Source: Duganella zoogloeoides (lineage in GTDB: Bacteria > Pseudomonadota > Gammaproteobacteria > Burkholderiales > Burkholderiaceae_D). Taken from it: a DNA stretch of 64,000 nucleotides. The notes beneath the pieces were generated by a model. It was not told where the DNA came from. It was given only the letters and a program-made list of their open reading frames with translations, and did not search any database. Every line of letters starts with the position of its first letter. The stretch's first letter is position 1. This document shows, piece after piece, positions 10,347-20,500 of the stretch. The stretch covers positions 5,580,001 through 5,644,000 of the forward strand of contig NZ_CP140152.1 of assembly GCF_034479515.1 (NCBI RefSeq). The letters run 5' to 3'. The position numbers and the translations under genes are program-made.

Positions 10347-10640
10347 TCAACTGTGGATCAGGACGGCGTCGCCGAAGAACGCGCCCAGGTTCAGCATCTC
10401 CACCACGTCCACCACGGCCGGGCTGTGGTTGCGCAGCCGCAGCTCGCGCTGTTCGATGGTCGCGGTGCGCTTGGCCAGCATCAGCACCTGCAAGCCTGCC
10501 GTATCGAGTTCGGTCACGCCGGCCAGGTCGATTTCCAGCACCGGCGCTGCGCGCAGCGCATGAAGGACTTCAAGCTTTAGATCGGCGGCGCGGTAGATAT
10601 TGATCTCGCCGCTCCAGGCCAGGTGGCCGATATCGCTCAC
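10347..10640 (-). CDS. STAS-domain protein of the chemosensory operon
   Basis: A 97-residue protein that is essentially one STAS domain (anti-sigma-factor-antagonist fold). The usual phosphorylated serine loop DSxGL appears as LDTAGLQVL, with threonine at that place. The start is a GTG at 10638-10640 that overlaps the cheY stop codon (GTGA), so translation is coupled to cheY. Its position between cheY and cheA suggests it modulates the kinase or links it to an output other than flagellar motors. That role is inferred; no partner switch kinase is in the window. Confidence 0.85.
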   Translation of the reverse strand: MSDIGHLAWSGEINIYRAADLKLEVLHALRAAPVLEIDLAGVTELDTAGLQVLMLAKRTATIEQRELRLRNHSPAVVDVVEMLNLGAFFGDAVLIHS

Positions 10641-11005
10641 GGCAGCACCAGCTTGGCGACGGCGCCCAGCAGCACCTCGGGCTTGAACGGCTTGACCACC
10701 CACGCCTTGGCGCCAGCAGCCTTGCCCTCTTCTTTTTTACTTTCCTGCGATTCGGTGGTGAGCATGATCACCGGCGTAAACCGGTAGCTGGCCAGCTTCT
10801 TGAACTCTTTGACAAACGTGATGCCGTCCATATTGGGCATGTTCACGTCGCACACGACCAGGTGGATCTTCTGGCCCGTGCACTTGGTGAGCGCGTCGGC
10901 GCCGTCGCGGCCTTCGATCACGTCGTAGCCCGCGCCCTTGAGCGCGATGCCCACCACCTGGCGCAGCGAGGCCGAATCGTCAACCACCAGTATCGTCTTT
11001 GCCAT
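10637..11005 (-). CDS. cheY: single-domain response regulator CheY
   Basis: The 122-residue protein is a stand-alone receiver with Asp9/Asp10 in VVDDSAS, phospho-acceptor Asp53 in VCDVNMP, a switch threonine in LTTESQ and the conserved lysine in VVKPFKP. CheY-P is the diffusible output of CheA. No CheZ phosphatase gene is found in this operon. The gene sits directly after the receptor gene (16-base gap) and overlaps the STAS gene. Whether it acts on flagella or on type IV pili cannot be told from the sequence. Confidence 0.95.
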   Translation of the reverse strand: MAKTILVVDDSASLRQVVGIALKGAGYDVIEGRDGADALTKCTGQKIHLVVCDVNMPNMDGITFVKEFKKLASYRFTPVIMLTTESQESKKEEGKAAGAKAWVVKPFKPEVLLGAVAKLVLP

Positions 11006-11021
11006 GCTGTTTCACCCCGTT

Positions 11022-12194
11022 CTAGAAAAAAGTGATCTCGTCGGCATCCGCCGCCTTGGGCGCCACGTGGCGCGAGCCGCCGTGCACCGCGTGTTCCTCG
11101 GCCATGGCGTAGGTGCTTTTCAAGGCGTCGAGCAGCGGCGCCGGGTCGGGCGCCAGCAGTTCGCCGGTGGCCTCGTAATGGCGGCGGTTTTCTTCCAGTA
11201 CCGTTGGCATCAGTGCGAGGTTTTCGCGCACGTGCGACATCACCTGGCTCACGCGGTCCTGGAATTGCAGCTGCACCAGCGCCTCGCCCACCTCGCCCTG
11301 GATGGCGAGGCTTTCCTGCTTGAGCAGGTCGGACGATTGCACCAGCGCGTCGGTCATGGTGCGGAAGTCGGCCAGCACCGAGTCGATCATGCCTTCGGCC
11401 GACTGCATGCTCTGGTCTTCCGCGTCGCTGGACGCCTCGGCGGCCTGGCTGGCGGCCAGGATGGCGCTGCTGATCTGCCCCACGCGCTGCGAGATATTGC
11501 GGCCCGTCTCGGCCGAGCGGCTCGACAGGTGGCGCACCTCCTGCGCCACCACCGCGAAGCCGGCGCCGGCGGGACCGGCGCGCGCGGCCTCGATGGCGGC
11601 GTTCAGGGCCAGCAGATTGGTCTGGGCGGCGATGCTGGCCACGCCTTCGGCCATGTCGCGCAGCTCGCGGGTAAAGCGTTCCAGGTCGCGGATCTGTCCC
11701 AGCATGGCCTGCTTGGACTGCATGGCCGACTTCATCGACGCCACCACGGACGCCAGTTGCGAAGCGCTGTGCGAGAACACGGCCGTCATCGACTGCCCGC
11801 CCTGGTTGCCTTCGAGGCTGGAGACGTGCAGCGCGTGGTCGAGCTTATCGACGATGCTCGAAAAGCGGGTGGCCAGGTCGGCCACCGCGTCCTCCATTTG
11901 CGTCCGCGAGTTTTCCATGTGGCGGCTCCACACCGGCAGCACCGCCGCGCCGAACGCATCGCGCCCGTGCAGGTAGCGCCCTATCATGCTGTCGCCGCCG
12001 GGCGCCTGGCCACCCACCGCCGGTCCGAACGCACACCATGCGGCGCCGGCCAGCAGCAGCGCAGCCCACAACACGGTGTACCAGCCCCATGCGGTCCAGC
12101 CAGCCACGATGGTGCCCGCACCACCCGCCGCCGCCAGTGCGAACGGCGCAAACAGTTGTTTGAAGCTTGCTTCGACTCCGAAAATCGTCTTCAC
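11022..12194 (-). CDS. methyl-accepting chemotaxis protein without periplasmic sensor domain
   Basis: The 390-residue receptor starts with a short cytoplasmic stretch, then two membrane segments joined by only a few residues ([13 protein letters not shown] and [16 protein letters not shown]). A long cytoplasmic coiled coil follows, with the conserved hairpin tip near residues 185-215 ([20 protein letters not shown]). No HAMP or ligand domain is visible, so it may sense through the membrane or a partner. The usual AGE after the tip reads [12 protein letters not shown], replacing the conserved glutamate with proline. The C-terminus ends ITFF, not an NWETF pentapeptide. I chose the GTG at 12192-12194 as the start with only a weak ribosome site; an open frame extends to 12251. 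Confidence 0.88.
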   Translation of the reverse strand: MKTIFGVEASFKQLFAPFALAAAGGAGTIVAGWTAWGWYTVLWAALLLAGAAWCAFGPAVGGQAPGGDSMIGRYLHGRDAFGAAVLPVWSRHMENSRTQMEDAVADLATRFSSIVDKLDHALHVSSLEGNQGGQSMTAVFSHSASQLASVVASMKSAMQSKQAMLGQIRDLERFTRELRDMAEGVASIAAQTNLLALNAAIEAARAGPAGAGFAVVAQEVRHLSSRSAETGRNISQRVGQISSAILAASQAAEASSDAEDQSMQSAEGMIDSVLADFRTMTDALVQSSDLLKQESLAIQGEVGEALVQLQFQDRVSQVMSHVRENLALMPTVLEENRRHYEATGELLAPDPAPLLDALKSTYAMAEEHAVHGGSRHVAPKAADADEITFF

Positions 12195-12586
12195 GCGATG
12201 GCACCCCGCTCCGGCAGCAAGCGCCTCAAAAGGGGGGCGCCGAGGTCCCACTCTAGCGCAATGCCTGGTAAATGTTGCTTAAAATTTTGAAACGAACAGG
12301 GGCGCCACAGCTAGCTGTTGCAGACTAACAACCGTGAAACGGCGCCTTATGGTGACTAGCAAAATGGGATGTTTGGTGCGGCGCCGTGGCGGCGTGCCTG
12401 CCCGGATTTCACCTGGTTTCAGGTGACACTCTTGGTCATTGCCCACGCTGGGGAATTAATGCTAAATCGCAACGATATTTGCACTTTTGACTCAAAAAAG
12501 GTTTACACTGCTGGCTGCCTTTTTGCTACCCACCCAGCGAAAGACCCATCACACCAATGCCGGCTAACCCGGCCGCGCCATAGAAT
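12195..12586. other. divergent intergenic region between mcp and Crp-like regulator
   Basis: About 390 bases without a convincing gene. The half next to the regulator is clearly richer in A and T (for example TTGACTC and TTTACACTG near 12488-12512), which suggests promoter sequence. I could not place a consensus -35/-10 pair with normal spacing. A 73-codon open frame at 12369-12590 has no start signal and is probably chance. Confidence 0.5.
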
Positions 12587-13210
12587 ATGAACCAGGCATT
12601 CCTAGATCACCGGGCAAAATACCGGCAAGTGCTCGCCGAGCGTTTTCGGGTATCCCCTGAAATGTACGACGAAATTTCACGCCTGATGGCGCCATTGGCC
12701 ACGCATATCAGCGTGCGCAAGGGCGAGCAGCTGCAGCGCAGCGGCGAAGTGGTGCAGTACATCCACTGGCTGCACAGCGGCGTGGCGCGCGCCGGCTTCG
12801 TGCCCGACAACGGCAGCGAAGTGACGCTGTACTTCCGCACCGACGGCCACCTGGCCGTGTCGCACGACGACGTGCTGCGCGCCATGGGCAATGCACCTGC
12901 ACACAATTTCGTGGTGGCGGAAACGGCGGTGCAGGCGTACCGCTTCGACTGGCGCGCGCTGTGGGCGCTGGCCGAGCAGCACTCGGTGCTGCGCGATTAC
13001 TACCTCAAGGTGTCGGAGTGCGGCATCATGGACCAGAGCCGCCGCCTGTACCTGAGCGTGTGCCCGGCGCAGGGCCGGCTCGAAGCGTTCCGCCGCGACT
13101 ACCCGGGCCTCGAGCAGCGCATTTCGCAGAAGGTGGTGGCGTCGTTCCTCGGGATCACGCCGCAGTACATGTCGCAGCTGTTAAGACAGGATGCGGCGCT
13201 GGCCCGCTAG
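12587..13210 (+). CDS. Crp/Fnr-family transcriptional regulator
   Basis: The 207-residue protein has an N-terminal cyclic-nucleotide-binding-type beta barrel (about residues 20-125) and a short C-terminal helix-turn-helix (VVASFLGITPQYMSQLLR). There is no N-terminal cysteine cluster, so it is not an oxygen-sensing FNR. The phosphate-binding cassette of true Crp is also not obvious, so its ligand is unknown. It is transcribed divergently from the chemosensory operon, which it might control. It ends 2 bases from the convergent serine hydrolase gene with no terminator between them. Confidence 0.88.
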   Translation: MNQAFLDHRAKYRQVLAERFRVSPEMYDEISRLMAPLATHISVRKGEQLQRSGEVVQYIHWLHSGVARAGFVPDNGSEVTLYFRTDGHLAVSHDDVLRAMGNAPAHNFVVAETAVQAYRFDWRALWALAEQHSVLRDYYLKVSECGIMDQSRRLYLSVCPAQGRLEAFRRDYPGLEQRISQKVVASFLGITPQYMSQLLRQDAALAR

Positions 13211-13212
13211 GG

Positions 13213-14820
13213 TTACTTTTTCGCCTTCGGCTTGAACTCCAGGTCCTGGAAGTCGTAGCTGAAATCGGTCTCGGTCGATATCGGCGCCATCTTCATGCGG
13301 TCGATGCTGGCATCCGGGTTGAGCGAGAACGTCACGTAGGCGTCGGCGTTGAAGTTGCGCTCCTTCCAGCGCACGATGAAGGTGTCGTGCTGGAAGTGCT
13401 CGAGTTCCCCCGTCAGATCCGGCGTGCGCGTAAACCGCATGATGCGTTTGCCGTTCTCTTCGCCGATGGTCGCCACGCCGTACCACGCATCCTCGTATTC
13501 GCCGTCATACGCCGCCAGCGGCAGCGATGGCTGCGACTGCGCCGCGCGCGCGGTGGTGGCCTTGGCCTGGCGCTCAAGCTCTTCCTGGCGCGTTGCCGCC
13601 TGCTGGTCCGCGTACAGCTTGATCCAGTCGCTGGCCGGCACCTTCAGGTACTGGTCCAGCATGCGCCAGTACAGCGCCGCCATGGCCGGGCTGTTCTCGG
13701 CGTTGGTCAAAATGGCGATGCCCAGCTTTTCTTCCGGCACCATCAGCACCGTCGAGTAAAAGCCCTGCAGCGCACCGCCGTGCATGGCGATCTTGCGGCC
13801 CTTGTAGTCGCGCAGCGAGAAGCCCAGGCCATAGGCGGCAAAATTGGGCTTGGTGGCAGCGAGCGCCGGTTTCGGTTCGCGGATGCGCATCGGCGTTTGC
13901 TGGCTCCACAGCTCCTCGACCTGCTTGGCGCTGACCAGCTGCTTGCCGTCCGCGCTTTTCCCCTGGTTCATGAGCGTGATCATCCAGCGTGCCAGGTCCT
14001 CGGCGTTGGTGTCGATACCCACCGCGCCGTCGGCGTTCGGCACCGGCATCGGCTTGACCACGGCCGCCTTGCCGTCGATCAGGCTATGCGGCGCCGAGTG
14101 GTTGGCGGTTGCCAGCATCTCGGCCACGCTGGTCTTGGTGCCGTTCATGCCCAATGGCGCCAGGATGCGGTCATGGATAGCCTGGCCCCAGGTCTTGCCG
14201 TCTTTTTCGGCGATGATCTTGCCGGCCACGATGTAGAGCAGGTTGTCGTACGCGTAGCTGTTGCGGAAGCTGGTTGCCGGCTTGACGTACCGGAGTTTGG
14301 CAATGATCTCGTCGGTGGAGAACGCGGTACTCGGCCACCACAGCAAGTCGCCCGCGCCCAGCCCCAGGCCGCTGCGATGGGTGAGCAGGTCGCGGATGGT
14401 CATCACGCCGGTCACGTACGAGTCGTACATCTGGAAGCCCGGCAGGTGCATGGTCACCGGGTCGTCCCATTTGAGTTTTCCTTCATCCACTAGCATGGCC
14501 AGGGCGGCGGCGGTGAAGCCCTTGGAATTGGACGCCACCTCGAACAGCGTCTTGCCGTCCACGGGCGCGGGTTCGCCCAGCTTGCGCACACCGTAACCCC
14601 TGGTGGCTACTACTTTGCCGTCCTTGACGATGGCAATCGCGATGCCCGGCACATCGAACGTCTTCAATGCCAGGTTGACGTCGGCGTCGAGGTTGTAGGC
14701 GGGGACCGGCGCGGCTTTGGTCGCGGCAGTTGCCGGCGCCGCCAACACGGGAACGGCGCCACCGAGCGCCACCAGCGCCAGCGCCATCGCGCTGGCATTG
14801 AACAAACGAACAATCTTCAT
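13213..14820 (-). CDS. secreted serine hydrolase, class C beta-lactamase family
   Basis: The 535-residue exported protein has a Sec signal (hydrophobic AMALALVALGGAVPVLA) and a penicillin-binding-like fold. The nucleophile motif is SNSK near residue 97, the YxN motif is seen in YAYDN, and the third motif is HGG in IAMHGGALQGF. The C-terminal 100 residues form the DUF3471-type domain often attached to these enzymes. Such proteins are usually esterases or D-aminopeptidases, not true antibiotic-degrading enzymes, and nothing here indicates resistance. It starts 4 bases after the M1 aminopeptidase gene, so both are likely one operon for peptide breakdown outside the cytoplasm. Confidence 0.9.
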   Translation of the reverse strand: MKIVRLFNASAMALALVALGGAVPVLAAPATAATKAAPVPAYNLDADVNLALKTFDVPGIAIAIVKDGKVVATRGYGVRKLGEPAPVDGKTLFEVASNSKGFTAAALAMLVDEGKLKWDDPVTMHLPGFQMYDSYVTGVMTIRDLLTHRSGLGLGAGDLLWWPSTAFSTDEIIAKLRYVKPATSFRNSYAYDNLLYIVAGKIIAEKDGKTWGQAIHDRILAPLGMNGTKTSVAEMLATANHSAPHSLIDGKAAVVKPMPVPNADGAVGIDTNAEDLARWMITLMNQGKSADGKQLVSAKQVEELWSQQTPMRIREPKPALAATKPNFAAYGLGFSLRDYKGRKIAMHGGALQGFYSTVLMVPEEKLGIAILTNAENSPAMAALYWRMLDQYLKVPASDWIKLYADQQAATRQEELERQAKATTARAAQSQPSLPLAAYDGEYEDAWYGVATIGEENGKRIMRFTRTPDLTGELEHFQHDTFIVRWKERNFNADAYVTFSLNPDASIDRMKMAPISTETDFSYDFQDLEFKPKAKK

Positions 14821-14824
14821 CGGC

Positions 14825-16675
14825 TTATTTCTTGAACTGTTTATCGACCGATGCCTGCGTCACCGGGTGGTAATGGTCGCGCGCCTTGGCGTACACGCTG
14901 CGCGCCCACTCGGCTTGCGCCGGTTGTTTCAGCAGCGCCGTGTACAGCGGCACCACGAACTTCTGGCGGCCCACGCTCATGAGGAATTTGGTGAGCGGTT
15001 GGCGCACGTCGTAGCCGGCCTTGACGGACGCCAGGTAGAAGCGGAACGCGATTTCGTTGTTGCCGCTTTTCGCCAGGCCGAAGTTCTGGTCGAGGTCACG
15101 CAATTGCGCCGCCGTGGCCTTGCCGTCGATGTCGTTCAGGAAGTGCATCCATTCGAGCGCGATCCAGCCCTTGCCATTGAGGTCGGCCGTGGGCAGTTCG
15201 CCGCGCAGCCAGCTGTTGCGCTGTTCGTCCAGTGCCGCCAGGCGTGGCGAGGCCGCGCGCACGGCATTGGCCGGAATGCCGGCGCCGTACAGCCACTCGT
15301 CGAGCTCCACCTGCGCCATGTATTCGGGATGGGCGTCGAGCAGGTTCTTTTTCAGGTAGTCGACGAATTCGTCGGTGGTGGCCGACTTGAACGCATGCGA
15401 GTCGAACCAGCCGCGCAGGAACACATCGAACGTTTCGCGACCGGCGCGCTGTTCGAGCGTGCGCAGGAACCAGGCGCCCTTCGGATAAATCAGGCTGCCG
15501 TCCGAGTACGCCGACGGATCGACGTCCGGGCCGCGCGTGGCCAGCGCCTGCCTGGCGGCGGGGATGGTGGCCAGCGACGCCAGCGCCTCTTCCTGCTCCA
15601 CTTGCAAATTCATCTCGGCGATTTCCGGACCGTAGATTTTTTCCACGATGCGGGTGGTGACGTAGGTGGTAAAGCCTTCGTTGAGCCACATGTACTTCCA
15701 CGAGGCGTTGGTCACCAGGTTGCCTGACCACGAGTGCGCCAGTTCATGCGCGATCAGATCGACCAGGCTCTTGTCGCCGGCGATCATGGTCGGCGTGAGG
15801 AAGGTCAGGCGCGGGTTTTCCATGCCGCCATACGGGAACGACGGCGGCAGCACGATCATGTCGTAACGCTCCCACCGGTACGGGCCGTACAGGCTTTCGG
15901 CCGCTTCGATCATTTTCTCGGTGTCGGCCAGCTCGCTGGCAGCCGCTTCGATGCGCGCCGGTTCGGCATACACGGCCGAACGCGGGCCCAGCGTGCGCAC
16001 GTCGATCTCGCCGATGGCAATGGCCAGCAGGTACGATGGAATCGGCTGCGTCATCTTGAACTTCCAGCCGCCCTTGCCGGTGGCGGCAGGGTCGTTGTCG
16101 GCGCTCATGAGCACGCGCAGGCCGGTCGGCGCGTCGATGCGCGCGCTGTAGGTGAAGCGCACGGCAGGCGTATCCTGCACCGGCGCCCACGAGCGGGCGT
16201 TGATGTCCTGCGACTGGCTGAACATGAACGGACGCTTGCCCGACATGGTCTGCGCGGGCGCCATCCATTGCAGCGCGGCGGCCGACGGCGCGGTGCGGTA
16301 GTACACGCGCACCTTCTGCGGCTGGAACGGCAGCGCGATGCGCAGGGCGCGTCCCTTTTGCAGGTCGAACTTGTCGAGCATGTACGACGTGGAGGTCCAG
16401 CGGCCGTTCGGGTTCAATACCTGCACGCGCGAGATACTGAGTTCTTTCGTGTCGAGTACCAGCGTGCGCGAGGTCTTGTCGATCCAGTTCAGCGTCAGTT
16501 CGGCATAGCCGGACAGGGTCTTGCGGCCGAAATCGGCCTTCAGGTCCAGATACAGGTCGCTGGTGCGCACCTGGTCGTAGCGGGCGTAGCTCAGCGGGTC
16601 GGCGTGGGCGACGGTCACGCCCAGCGACATCAGTGCGGATAGCACGACCGCGGACAAGGTCTTCTTGATTTGCAT
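14825..16675 (-). CDS. secreted M1-family zinc aminopeptidase
   Basis: The 616-residue product cleaves N-terminal residues from peptides. It carries a Sec signal peptide (MQIKKTLSAVVLSALMS then a VAHA cleavage site). The substrate-recognition motif is GGMENP, and the zinc site is HELAH at about residue 309 with the downstream glutamate in WLNEGFTTY, the classic HExxH-18-E arrangement. The C-terminal helical half resembles leukotriene A4 hydrolase-type M1 enzymes. I chose the ATG at 16673-16675 because it begins the signal peptide; the open frame continues to 16960 through the riboswitch region without coding character. It is followed directly by the serine hydrolase gene. Confidence 0.93.
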   Translation of the reverse strand: MQIKKTLSAVVLSALMSLGVTVAHADPLSYARYDQVRTSDLYLDLKADFGRKTLSGYAELTLNWIDKTSRTLVLDTKELSISRVQVLNPNGRWTSTSYMLDKFDLQKGRALRIALPFQPQKVRVYYRTAPSAAALQWMAPAQTMSGKRPFMFSQSQDINARSWAPVQDTPAVRFTYSARIDAPTGLRVLMSADNDPAATGKGGWKFKMTQPIPSYLLAIAIGEIDVRTLGPRSAVYAEPARIEAAASELADTEKMIEAAESLYGPYRWERYDMIVLPPSFPYGGMENPRLTFLTPTMIAGDKSLVDLIAHELAHSWSGNLVTNASWKYMWLNEGFTTYVTTRIVEKIYGPEIAEMNLQVEQEEALASLATIPAARQALATRGPDVDPSAYSDGSLIYPKGAWFLRTLEQRAGRETFDVFLRGWFDSHAFKSATTDEFVDYLKKNLLDAHPEYMAQVELDEWLYGAGIPANAVRAASPRLAALDEQRNSWLRGELPTADLNGKGWIALEWMHFLNDIDGKATAAQLRDLDQNFGLAKSGNNEIAFRFYLASVKAGYDVRQPLTKFLMSVGRQKFVVPLYTALLKQPAQAEWARSVYAKARDHYHPVTQASVDKQFKK

Positions 16676-16804
16676 GGTGATCTTTTCTATGTAAAGGGGG
16701 CCTGTTAGCATCAAGCGCGAAGCAGAATAGCATAGCCATGTATCCGTAATGTGTACAGCGGCGCTGCCAGGCTTGCAAGGTGCTAACTGGGCTGTGCTAT
16801 CATG

Positions 16805-17002
16805 TCGGCCGTAAGTGGGGAGTAGTCGGCCCGCGCCTCCTGGCGCAGGAATTTGCATCAACATGATCGGTCCGCAGACCGTGGTGCAAATGGTTGAAAA
16901 ACTTGACGAGACCATGATCGAAGCGCGGCCATAGTGGGCCGGGGACGCGCTTTGGATCATAGGTTCTTATCAGCCGGCCCGCGCATCTCACTCAACACCC
17001 CA
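16805..17002 (+). promoter_or_regulatory. yybP-ykoY-type manganese riboswitch with expression platform
   Basis: The leader contains two hallmark conserved strands of the yybP-ykoY class: GGGGAGTAG at 16817-16825 and GACGAGACC at 16905-16913. Between them are a perfect GCGCC/GGCGC hairpin (about 16833-16846) and a nested stem in which TTTGCA and TGCAAA enclose GGTC/GACC. Downstream, GGGCCGG at 16936-16942 can pair either locally with the preceding GGCC or with CCGGCCC at 16974-16980, which gives two exclusive structures just before the start codon. In this class Mn2+ binding turns on manganese exporter genes. The next gene is a UPF0016 exporter, which fits. Confidence 0.87.
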
Positions 17003-17578
17003 ATGGAAGCATTCTTCATCTCCACAGGCATTGTCGCGCTGGCAGAAATCGGCGACAAAACCCAGCTGCTCGCTTTCGTTCTTGCCGCAAAATTCCGCCG
17101 TCCCGTTCCGATCGTCGCCGCCATTTTCGTGGCCACCCTGGCCAACCACGCGTTTGCCGCCGCCATCGGCACCTGGATCACCAGCCTGCTGGGGCCCGAC
17201 ATACTGCGCTGGGTACTCGGCGCCTCGTTCATCGCAATGGCCGTGTGGACGCTGGTACCCGACAAGCTCGATGAGGAAGACACCAACTTCGCGCGCTACG
17301 GCGTATTCATGACCACCCTGATCGCCTTTTTCATGGCGGAGATGGGCGACAAGACGCAAGTGGCCACCGTGGCCCTGGCCGCGCGCTACGACAGCCTGCT
17401 GGCAGTGGTGGCCGGCACGACGCTGGGCATGATGCTGGCCAACGTGCCGGCCGTGTACCTGGGCGACCGCATCGCCCACCGGATTTCGCTCAAACTGGTG
17501 CACGGCATTGCCGCCGTGATCTTCGCCGTGCTCGGCGTCGCTACCCTGCTGGGCGTGGGCGCCGGGCTCTCCACCTGA
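17003..17578 (+). CDS. mneA: UPF0016 (TMEM165/GDT1) family manganese exporter
   Basis: The 191-residue inner-membrane protein has about six membrane segments in two homologous halves. Each half carries the family signature ExGDKTQ (EIGDKTQLLAF near residue 14 and EMGDKTQVATV near residue 112). Relatives in Vibrio cholerae (MneA) export Mn2+ to limit its toxicity, and the upstream manganese riboswitch supports the same role here. The start is set by family alignment (MEAFFISTGIVALAEIGDKT); no clear ribosome site precedes it, consistent with control by the folded leader. Its stop codon abuts the stop of the convergent glucan synthase gene with no base between. Confidence 0.9.
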   Translation: MEAFFISTGIVALAEIGDKTQLLAFVLAAKFRRPVPIVAAIFVATLANHAFAAAIGTWITSLLGPDILRWVLGASFIAMAVWTLVPDKLDEEDTNFARYGVFMTTLIAFFMAEMGDKTQVATVALAARYDSLLAVVAGTTLGMMLANVPAVYLGDRIAHRISLKLVHGIAAVIFAVLGVATLLGVGAGLST

Positions 17579-20500
17579 CTACGACGTAATCGCCGGCGCC
17601 TCCACCGACGCCGGCAATGCCGGCAGCAGCAACTGCACCTGGTGCGTGGCGCCGGTGTCGTCCAGCGCGATCACGTTGCCTTCGCGCGTGACGCCATCGA
17701 CGGTGAGCGTGCCCGCCTGCCCCGGCAAAGCACGCGCCACGCGGATCACGTACGAACTGCTGGCGTGGCGGTAGGTGAGCGTGAACTCGTTCCACTCCGC
17801 CGGCATGCGCGGCGCCAGCGTCAGCTCGTGCGCGCCACGCGTTACGCCCAGCAGCGACTCCACGATCAGGCGGTACATCCAGCCCGACGAGCCGGTGTAC
17901 CAGCTCCAGCCGCCGCGCCCCACGTGCGGCGCTACCGCATAGACGTCGGCCGTGACCACGTACGGCTCCACCTTGTAGATCGCCACGTTTTCCGCATCGG
18001 TGCCGTGCATGACCGGGTTGATCATGCGCGCCAGCTCCCAGGCGCGTTCGGTGTTGCCCAGGCGCGCAAAGGCCATCGCGGTCCAGATCGCGGCGTGGGT
18101 GTACTGGCCGCCGTTTTCGCGCACGCCCGGCACATAGCCACGGATGTAGCCCGGGTTGGGACCGGCCTTGTCGAACGGCGGGTCGAGCAGCTGGATGATG
18201 CCGGAATCCCTGCGCACCAGGCGCTGGTTGACCTGCTCCATCGCGCCGCGCACCCGCACCGGGTTGGCCACGCCGGACAGCACGCCCCAGCTCTGCGAAA
18301 TCGAATCGATCTGGCATTCTTCGTTGGTGTGCGAGCCGAGCGGCGTACCGTCATCGAAATAGGCGCGGCGGTACCATTCGCCGTCCCAGGCGTTCTGCTC
18401 GACGTTGGCGGCCAGCTTGACGGACTGCTCGCGGCATTCCTGCGCGAACGCGTCGTCGTTCTTCATTTCCGCCACTTCGGCAAAGCGTTGCAGCACTTCG
18501 CACAGGAAGAAGGCCAGCCACACGCTCTCGCCCTTGCCATGTTCGCCCACCTTGTCCATGCCGTCGTTCCAGTCGCAGGAGCCGATCAGCGGCAGGCCAT
18601 GTTCGCCGAAGCGCAGGCCGTGGCGGATGGCCCGTACGCAGTGCTCGTACATGGTGCCGCTCTGGTTCGAGCGGCCCGGCAGGTCGTAATAAGAATCCTC
18701 TTCCGCCTTGAGCAAACGCCCTTCCAGGAACGGCAGTTCCTCGTCGAGGATACTCAAATCACCGGTGCTCGACACATAGCGCCAGGCGCCCAGCGGCAGC
18801 CACAGGTAGTCGTCCGAGCATTTGGTGCGCACGCCCCGGTCAGAAGGCGGATGCCACCAGTGCTGCACATCGCCTTCGATAAACTGGTGCGCCGCGCACA
18901 GCATCAGCTGGTCGCGCAGCAGGTGCGGCCTGGTGTGGATGGTGGCCATCGCATCCTGCAGCTGGTCGCGGAAGCCAAACGCGCCACCGGACTGGTAGTA
19001 GCCGCTGCGCGCCCAGATGCGGCAGGCGATGGTCTGGTACATCAGCCAGCCGTTGGCGATGACGTCGAGCGCCGGTTCCGGTGTTTTGATGTGCACCGCG
19101 CCCAGCGTTTCGTTCCAGTGCGCGTGGACGGCGGCCAGCGCCTCCTGCGCGGCGCCGGTGCTGCGGTGCTTTTGCACCATGCCGCTGGCGTCGGCGTTGC
19201 GGCGGCCGGCCACACCGAGCACGAACACGATTTCGCGTTCCTGGCCGGGCAGCAGTTCGAGCGGCGCCTGGATGGCGGCGCAGGCGTCCAGCCCCGCCCC
19301 CACCTTGCCGGACAGGCGCGAGCGGCGCATGGCCACGGGCGCGGCCAGCGAACCGTTACGGCCGAGGAATTCCGCGCGGTCGGCGGTGACGGTGCGCGTG
19401 GTCGCATCGCAATTGAAGAACGCCACGCGGCCGGTAAAATCGGTGTTGTACTGGTTGCGGGCAAACAGCGCGCCGCTCACCGGATCGACCTCGGTCAGGA
19501 TGTGCATGCCGGACTTGGAGCGCATATCGCCCATCACCCATTCCACGTAGCCGGTGACGGAGAGCTTGCGCGCCGCCGACGAATCGTTGCGCACCTTGAT
19601 GACGGTGTACTTGATCGGCGCGTCGGTGGCGACGAACGTGGTCATCTCGGTGGCAATGCCCGACTCGGTATGTTCGAACACGCTGTAGCCGAAGCCGTGG
19701 CGCGTGGTGTAGTCGCCAGTGCCGCGCGCCGGCAGCGCCGACGGCGACCAGAACTCGCCGGTGGCCTCGTCGCGCAAGTAAAACGCTTCGCCGCTGGCGT
19801 CGCTCACCGGGTCGTTGTGCCACGGCGTGAGGCGGAATTCATGGGCGTTCTCGTGCCAGGTGTAGGCCTGGCCGCTTTCCGAAATCACGGTGCCGAAACT
19901 GGCGTTGGCCAGCACGTTGGACCACGGCGCCGGCGTACGCTGTTCTTCGCTGGTGGTGATCACGTATTCGCGGCCGTCTTCCGAGAAACCGCCGATACCG
20001 TTCTCCAGTTGCAGCACGCGCTTGCGGCGCGGCGGCGCGACGACATCGCTGGCGTCGGCGCCATCGCTGCGCGCGTCGATCGCCAGCGGCGGCATGCGCA
20101 GCACCGGCGGGCCGGGGCGCTTGATCTGCTCGGCCAGCGTGCCGCGAGTGTCGCTGATGATCACGCGCGCCACCGTTTGCAGCAGGATGCGGTCTTCGGT
20201 GGCGATCTGGTCGCCCATGCGTACAAAAATGCCGCCCGGGCGGTCGATGGCCTGGGCATCGATGCCCGAGGCGATCAGGCCCATGATCTGATCGTGCAGC
20301 AGCTGGCGGTAACCGGACTGGTCTTCGTGCCAGATCACCAGGTCCACCACCAGGCCCTTCAGGCGCCAGTAAGCGTGGGCCTGCACCATCTGGCGGGCCA
20401 GTTCGATGTTGGCCGAGTCCTTGATCTGCAACAGCACGATCGGCAGGTCGCCGGAAATCGCGTACGCCCACAGGCCGGACTGGCCGCGATGGTTTTTCAC

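Noticed and set aside
12369..12590. 73-codon frame upstream of the Crp-like gene
   Set aside because: No ribosome site, odd composition, and it covers the likely promoter region.
12587..13210. FNR oxygen sensor
   Set aside because: The N-terminal cysteines needed for the iron-sulfur cluster are absent.
13213..14820. Antibiotic-resistance beta-lactamase
   Set aside because: The SxxK, YxN and HxG motifs fit the family, but the extra domain and low similarity to true AmpC enzymes point to a general serine hydrolase.
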